This document shows, piece after piece, positions 24,532-29,393 of a stretch of DNA of 29,393 nucleotides. The position numbers and the translations under genes were made by a program. The notes beneath the pieces are model-generated. The model was not told the origin of the DNA. It saw nothing but the letters and a program-made list of their open reading frames with translations, and made no database searches. Numbering within the stretch: the first letter of the stretch is position 1; the number at the start of each line of letters is the position of its first letter. The DNA is from CAJBLF01 sp964495905 (GTDB lineage: Bacteria > Patescibacteriota > Gracilibacteria > Absconditabacterales > Absconditicoccaceae), in assembly GCA_964495905.1 (NCBI GenBank), contig CAZBWN010000021.1:1-29393 (forward strand), read 5' to 3'.

Positions 24532-25254
24532 ATGAAGTTTTCAACTAAAAGATGATTTACTATACGAGAGATACTTGTCATTATAGTGGTCATCTCTGTG
24601 GGCTTGTTGTCCGTAGTTGTTGTGCTTACCAATGGAATGAGATATGTGCAAAAAACAAGACAGAAAGTCATCGCTTTGAATCTTGCGAGAGAATGAATGG
24701 AAGCGGTCTATCAGATGAGAGATACCAATCGAACGAGACGAGCTTGAGTCAAAGATCAATGCCGGCTTAAAATCAATCCTTTGATGCATGATCAATGAAC
24801 TGAGCGTTGTGCTGATGATCTGCGATTTGCTTCCGGGTCTTATGCACTTCAACGTTTGATGGCATGAGAACAGCAATATTTTGCATTGACGGGGCCTTTG
24901 TCAAACTGAATCGATTTAAGCGATGGTTTGGATACTAATGATTATAATTTCGCTTTATGTCAGCAAAGCGGGTATCGAGATTCATGTTTCATAGGTCAAA
25001 CTCCAGCGATCCAAGCTATGATAATGCAAAATCCGACAACTGAGGGAAAATATTTCAGGGAAATAGAATGACTATGATTATATCTCAAAGATGTTGCTGT
25101 TGCATGATGAAGCGGTATCGTATGCGTTTGATGAGCGAGTCCTGATTGTTGAAATAACAGAGCCAAAGAATTCCGTTTCTGTAGTAAAGTCTCTTATGTA
25201 GGTGATGGTACAGGGGAGGTGAAAGTGTGTGGAGTGATGACGAACTTCAAATAA
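24532..25254 (+). CDS. type IV prepilin-like protein (pseudopilin)
   Basis: A 240-residue protein. The prepilin signature is intact: a short basic leader MKFSTKRG cut before F, then FTIREILVIIVVISVGLLSV with Glu at +5, followed by a long amphipathic helix (RYVQKTRQKVIALNLAREGM). The cleavage-site glycine is coded by UGA, so the standard code would stop before processing. The C-terminal domain has several Cys (DQCRLKI, ERCADD, LCQQSG, DSCFIG, VCVGGASPDCGNN, RFCSK, VCGV) that may form disulfides outside the cell. At least 14 UGA codons are in frame. It probably forms part of a type IV pilus or a related secretion/uptake fibre. No pilus ATPase or peptidase is in the window. A second pilin-like gene lies at 28236. 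Confidence 0.85.
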
Positions 25255-25331
25255 ATTACGAATTACGAATTAACGAATTACGGATTATAAATTAATCTTT
25301 CAAAATTTAAAATTTAAAATTAATATTGTAG
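25255..25331 (+). repeat. AATTACG direct repeats in the rel leader
   Basis: Near-tandem AATTACG units right after the prepilin stop, then AAAATTTAAAATTTAAAATT up to the rel ATG. The same unit occurs inverted upstream of eno (21301-21330). Confidence 0.6.
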
Positions 25332-27551
25332 ATGGATATCAGAGAATTAGAAAAGTTTTTTGCTTATAAGCCGTTTATTGATCAAGATCCACAGATAATC
25401 TTGGATAAAATTCTTCATAAAGCGAAAAAATATCTTCCTGCAGAACAGATTCCTTTGATTGTTAAAGCATATGCGTATGCTGCAGAAAAACATAAATGAC
25501 AGATCAGACTTTCATGAGAACTCTATATCGTACATCCCTTGAAAGCTACAATTTTCTTGATGCAGATCAAACCCGATTTGGAAACTATCCAGACGTGTAT
25601 CTTACATGATGTCATGGAAGATTGTGATGTTTCTGAAAAAGAGATAGAAAAAGAATTTGGAACTGAAGTCGCAGAACTCTGTGAATGAATGGTCAAAGTC
25701 TCTAAGATCAAATATAGATGAGAAGATAGACATCTAGAAACCCTTAAAAAAACGTTTCTTGCTATGGCGCGTGATCTGAGAGTAATCTTTGTGAAGCTCG
25801 CTGATCGTATCCATAATATCCAGACGTTATGTTATCATCCCAATCCTTCCAAGAGAGAAAAAATCGCTCAAGAAACGATGAAAATTTATGTACCGATTGC
25901 AAAAAGGCTTGGATTATACCATTATCAGCTCTATCTAGAAAATGGCTCTTTCAAAGTATTGGATGAAGTCGCCTTCAATGATATCTTTACGTATCTCAAA
26001 AAATATTTCGGGGAGGGAGAAAAATATACTGAGAGAGGAATCAAGATGTTGACGGCTATGCTTAATAAAGAAGGGATAGAAAATTTTGAAGTCAAATGAA
26101 GGATCAAGAGTCCGTATAGGGTGTTTGAAAAACTTCACAATAGATATAAAACGACAGATATCAGTACGGTGATGGATCTGCTTGCGTATAGAGTGATCAC
26201 CAATACCGTAAGTGACTGTTATATGGTGTTGTGAATCATCCATAAATATTATACACCCTTGATCAAAAAGATCAAAGATTATATCGCTGTGCCAAAGTTC
26301 AATGGATATCAAAGTATCCATACTACGGTGCTTGGGATGTTTCGTTTTCCTACGGAAGTCCAGATCAGAACTTATGAGATGGAGGGTGTTGCAGAATATT
26401 GAGTAGCAGCGCATTTTGCATATACAGAACATAATGCCCCCGTCAAAGTCTCTCAACAACAAGGTGACTGGATCAAAAAATTACAGGATATCGTTGCTAA
26501 CTATAAATCTTTGGATGACAAAGAACAATTCAAAAAAGATCTCAATATCGAGATCCTCCAGAAACATATCTTTTTGTATACACCGCAGTGAGATGTCATA
26601 GAATTGCCTATAGGCAGCACTGTTTTGGATTTTGCTTTTGCCGTGCATAGCACTATATGATTGTCGTTCAAAAATGCTATCGTCAATGGAGAGATCAAAC
26701 CTATCAGTTATATACCTCATACCTGAGATGTCATCAAAATCAATACTTTCAAAAATAAGTTTTCTGCCAACAAACATCGATTGGATTTTCTTCGTACTAC
26801 GGGTGCTAAAAATAATATGACGAAATTCCTCAAAGGACAACAAAAAGAACAATTGGTCACTCAAGCACTTCATGAGCTCAATACCCAGCTCAAGACATTT
26901 GGATTGCCTTTGTTTTATGCAGCTGGTGATCAAATCAGCAAAAAATATTCCAAAGAAGATATCGAAAAAAAGCTTCTTGCGATCTTAGATAAAAAAGAGA
27001 CCTATCTGCAATTCATCAAACTCGTATATCCCAAAGAAGTTGCCGCTAAAAAAGAGCATGAATATGTATGACCAAAGCCTGCTCAAAAAGATCTGAGAGA
27101 ACTCAAGGATACTATGGCAGTAGTAGTGGATGGTGATAATATGATCAATTATTATTTTTGTCATGAATGTAAACCGAAGCTGGGAGAAAAAATCATCGCT
27201 AAGACAGGAAGGGATGGTATCAGAATTCATACGGTCGGATGCAGAGGCATCAAAACCATTAGTTTTGATAAATTGCTTGAGGCTCATCGAGCAGCAGAGT
27301 CAGATAATCTCTATAAGATTTTGGTAGATATGAAGGTTTCCAGCAGACAAGGGAATATCATCGGTATGATGAAGATATTCAATGATCTTCATGTCCCTGT
27401 GCTTCAAATCTCTATGAAAAATCTTCAGGAAAATATGAGTTTAGTCACTTTTGAAACTGAGTTTTCCAATCCAGGTAAAATGGCATTTCTGTTGAATAGC
27501 TTGAAAAAATATGATGATTCTCTAAAAGTGGTGAAGAAAAGCATCTCTTAA
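25332..27551 (+). CDS. rel: bifunctional RelA/SpoT family (p)ppGpp synthetase/hydrolase
   Basis: A 739-residue protein controlling the stringent response. The HD hydrolase domain (about 45-190) has EKHKGQIRLSGELYIVHPLK, CILHDVMEDCD and MARDLRVIFVKLADRIHNIQ, all needed for (p)ppGpp hydrolysis. The synthetase domain (about 255-370) has GRIKSPYRVFEKLHNRY, MDLLAYRVI and KFNGYQSIHTTVLG. The TGS domain starts at about 410 (IFLYTPQGDVIELPIGSTVL). A zinc-finger-like region has YFCHECKPKLGEKIIAKTGR, and a C-terminal ACT domain follows (about 660-735). At least 11 glycines are UGA, including those in HKGQIRLSGE. Both activities look intact; the RYKT loop resembles the RxKD form of bifunctional enzymes. 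The coding run continues to UAA at 27551 without another stop. Confidence 0.95.
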
Positions 27552-27565
27552 ACTATTTAACAAAT

Positions 27566-27627
27566 GTCATCCTGAATGAAATGAAGGATATAATAAAATT
27601 ATATTCTTCGACTGCGCTCAGAATGAC
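27566..27627. repeat. intergenic inverted repeat, GTCATCCTGAA type
   Basis: GTCATCCTGAATGAA and GAAGGATAT are answered by ATATTCTTCGACTGCGCTCA and GAATGAC. The arms are about 25 bases around a short AT centre. It lies 14 bases past rel and may serve as a transcript end hairpin, though no T run follows. Confidence 0.7.
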
Positions 27628-27658
27628 AACTTGAATTTTAAATCATTAATTATTACCT

Positions 27659-28126
27659 ATGGGGACTTGAGTGGGTGTCGTACTTGATAAATCTTCTTGG
27701 ACTTTAGCATCTTTGTTTGGTGTGACGGGTATCGCTCTTCGGATCAATATCGCAGCTATCTTTTTGGTTTTTTTGCGAGTGATAGCTATCATCCGAACAA
27801 CAAAAGATATCATTAATAGGACTAATAGCTTCAGTTTACAGGTCATCAGCATCTTGTTTGTCACTTTTTTGACACCGCTTGTGGGATTGCCATTATATTT
27901 TCTTATCAGACCACTCAGTTACAAAGGGGACAGAATACCTCGAAGAGAAGCTTGTGCTTCTAATCTCATCCCTTGTTACAATTGCACTACCTTAAACTCT
28001 AAAGAATATCTTTGTTGTATCGCTTGCGGTGAAAGGCTTAAAGTAAAATGTAAAGAATGCTGAAATAGTTACGCTCATTCATTCGCATACTGTAATATCT
28101 GCGGTGCACCGAATATAGACCTATAA
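27659..28126 (+). CDS. membrane-anchored double zinc-ribbon protein
   Basis: A 155-residue protein starting MGTGVGVVLDKSSWTLASLF (Gly4 is UGA). Two hydrophobic helices follow at about 25-43 (IALRINIAAIFLVFLRVIAI) and 57-80 (SLQVISILFVTFLTPLVGLP). The C-terminal cytoplasmic tail carries four paired-cysteine sites: CYNC and CIAC, then CKEC and CNIC, forming two zinc ribbons, with a UGA glycine after CKEC. I chose the ATG at 27659 because an in-frame UAA lies 10 bases upstream. This layout (membrane helices plus zinc ribbons) is common in small regulatory or assembly proteins, but no function can be assigned. It stands between rel and the large pilin-like gene. Confidence 0.8.
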
Positions 28127-28235
28127 AAATTAATGAAAAATTAAAAATTAATAATGAAAAATGATGGAAACTATTTATTAATAAAAAAAATACCAACATT
28201 ATTCATTATTCACTATTCATTATTCATTCAAAAAA
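28127..28235 (+). repeat. AT-rich direct repeats in the leader of the large exported protein gene
   Basis: AAAATTAATGAAAAATTAAA units with GATGGAAAC, then ATTCATTATTCACTATTCAT units ending 6 bases before the ATG at 28236. The two blocks are roughly complementary, so the leader RNA could fold. Confidence 0.6.
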
Positions 28236-29348
28236 ATGTTTCTTGTTTTCACACTTGTACTCCTTGTTGTTGCTGTAGGGATATTGGCTAGCGTCTATTC
28301 TGTTTTTTTTCCATTCATGCAAAATCTATGAACGGTCAATCACTACTATGCTGCGTATTATGGTGCTATCTCTGCGGTAGAAAGAGCAGAGCTTGGGCTG
28401 AAATATAGGGCGCCGTGATTTGTCTGATCCGGATGATTCCTTTGAACTACCCGTTATGGTGCACTCAGTGATTATACTCCAGAATTGCTTCCTGGTGATC
28501 AGCAATGATTTTGGCGGACGATAGATTCTAGAACAAATTCTATTCCTAATATTGGCATGGGAAATACTGATTCCATGATTTCTGATGATACTAGTAAAGA
28601 TTATAATCAGATCTGATATACCAATCTTGAAACATTTTTGCTGTCGTATGATACCACTACTGATGCAGAATCCTATTATACTTCAACAAAAAATATGTCA
28701 TTTTTTTCTGGAGACGCTATCACGTGAGTATTTAGATTACCATCAAAAATCTATGGTCTCTTTGGTGATGCTGCTGGTAAACTTTGTGATAATGATATCG
28801 GTAATGACTGTGATCCTGATGGCGATGGTACCTATGATGATATCGCTTTATCGTGGTCGCTTGAATGACTGTATAATGGAAATGGATTTAAGATATTCCC
28901 TACGATATCAGTATTTTATTATAGCGGAATGCAGGTTGATGAAACTAGAGATAATGCAATCAGAGAATCGCTCATCAATGACGCTGCTCCCATAGCTTTT
29001 ACAAATACATTTACGCCTGTCACTCCTCATGGGACTCGTCTGCTGCAACATACGGTTGTGGGGCAGGATGCTAAACTGATACAATCAAAAAATTTTCAAA
29101 CAATATTTAATGATACAATAAATTTTTCTGGATTACGTTTGTCGTTTGGTGCTACTAATCTCTTCCGCACGTATACTGACGCCATCTATCCTTATCTTGA
29201 ATATCAATTCACTTTCCCTCAGCCTATCGCTGATAGGTTCTATACGATCCAAGGGCATGGTCGTGCAGGGGAATATGACGTGCAGATCGTATTAAAAAAA
29301 CCAACTGTGCAAGGCACAGTCGGCGGTGATTTTACGGGGATTTTTTAG
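28236..29348 (+). CDS. large exported pilin-like protein with a calcium-loop motif
   Basis: A 370-residue protein. The N terminus, MFLVFTLVLLVVAVGILASV and YSVFFPFMQN, is an uncleaved or slowly cleaved signal helix. It is followed by YYAAYYGAISAVERAELGLK and GFVGSGGF, a pattern like the PilX-type minor pilins of the type IV pilus system. A DNDIGNDCDPDGDGTYDD stretch at about 185-202 contains DPDGDGTYDD, an EF-hand/dockerin-like calcium loop. The C-terminal half is beta-rich (RLSFGATNLFRTYTDAIYPY) and ends VQGTVGGDFTGIF with UAG. At least ten UGA glycines are in frame. With the prepilin gene 3 kb upstream it suggests a surface fibre or adhesin, which would suit an episymbiont. The adhesive role is inference. 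Confidence 0.8.
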
Positions 29349-29373
29349 GGATTTTTTTTCTTTTGTATTTTGT

Positions 29374-29393
29374 AAGGCATTATTTAATGCCTT
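29374..29393 (+). terminator. probable terminator of the exported pilin-like gene (cut by window end)
   Basis: A perfect 9-bp palindrome (AAGGCATTA, TT, TAATGCCTT) 25 bases past the stop codon. The expected T run would lie outside the window. Confidence 0.6.

Noticed and set aside
25935..26933. Minus-strand open frames of 150-175 codons
   Set aside because: Antisense shadows of rel, which is a full-length recognised protein on the plus strand.
1..29393. tRNA or rRNA genes
   Set aside because: Scanning both strands by eye for TTCGANNCC-type T-loops with acceptor stems and for rRNA core motifs gave nothing convincing.

Overview
The window is AT-rich bacterial DNA that reads sensibly only if UGA is glycine (genetic code 25). 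With UGA as stop, most genes break into pieces. With UGA as glycine, the pieces join into complete UvrC, enolase, YchF, RelA/SpoT, RlmE, cation-transporter and cupredoxin proteins, and UGA falls on conserved glycines (the enolase SGASTG loop, the Rel HD domain, the prepilin cleavage glycine). Every clear gene ends in UAA or UAG. This places the organism in Candidatus Absconditabacteria (SR1) or Gracilibacteria, which are small, probably host-associated Patescibacteria; the window cannot decide between them. No clear Shine-Dalgarno motif precedes any start codon. Many starts directly follow short AT-rich direct repeats. Convincing promoters have TTGACA or TTGCAA at -35.

Layout. 1-1327: a possible broken gene, a small zinc-ribbon gene (+) and an unusually GC-rich intergenic patch. 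1328-8212 (-): one probable operon of six unrecognised genes, holding a 1235-residue helical/coiled-coil protein, a 359-residue and a 296-residue helical protein, and three small acidic proteins that look like paralogues. 8319-12843 (-): uvrC (carrying repeat elements inside its reading frame), a sigma-region-4/HARE-HTH regulator and ychF, with one small membrane-protein gene on +. 12894-13322: a nucleoside-deoxyribosyltransferase-like gene. 13542-16386 (-): a metal/redox operon (small membrane protein, cupredoxin lipoprotein, Cys-rich flavoprotein, DUF2769-like Cys protein, CDF transporter). 16494-18485: rlmE, an unknown gene and a YgjP-like metallopeptidase. 18584-19531: an exported coiled-coil protein with disrupted frames. 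19787-24371 (-): a Cys-rich small protein, eno, a TldD-family peptidase, yigZ and a membrane protein. From 24532 the strand switches to +: a type IV prepilin, rel, a membrane zinc-ribbon protein and a large exported pilin-like protein.

The most unusual features are palindromic repeats (CCTCC...GGAGGAC) that occur between genes and also twice, in frame, inside uvrC, much like Rickettsia palindromic elements; the unknown 7-kb operon; and the exported protein whose frame changes near homopolymers. No tRNA, rRNA, CRISPR array or transposase was found.
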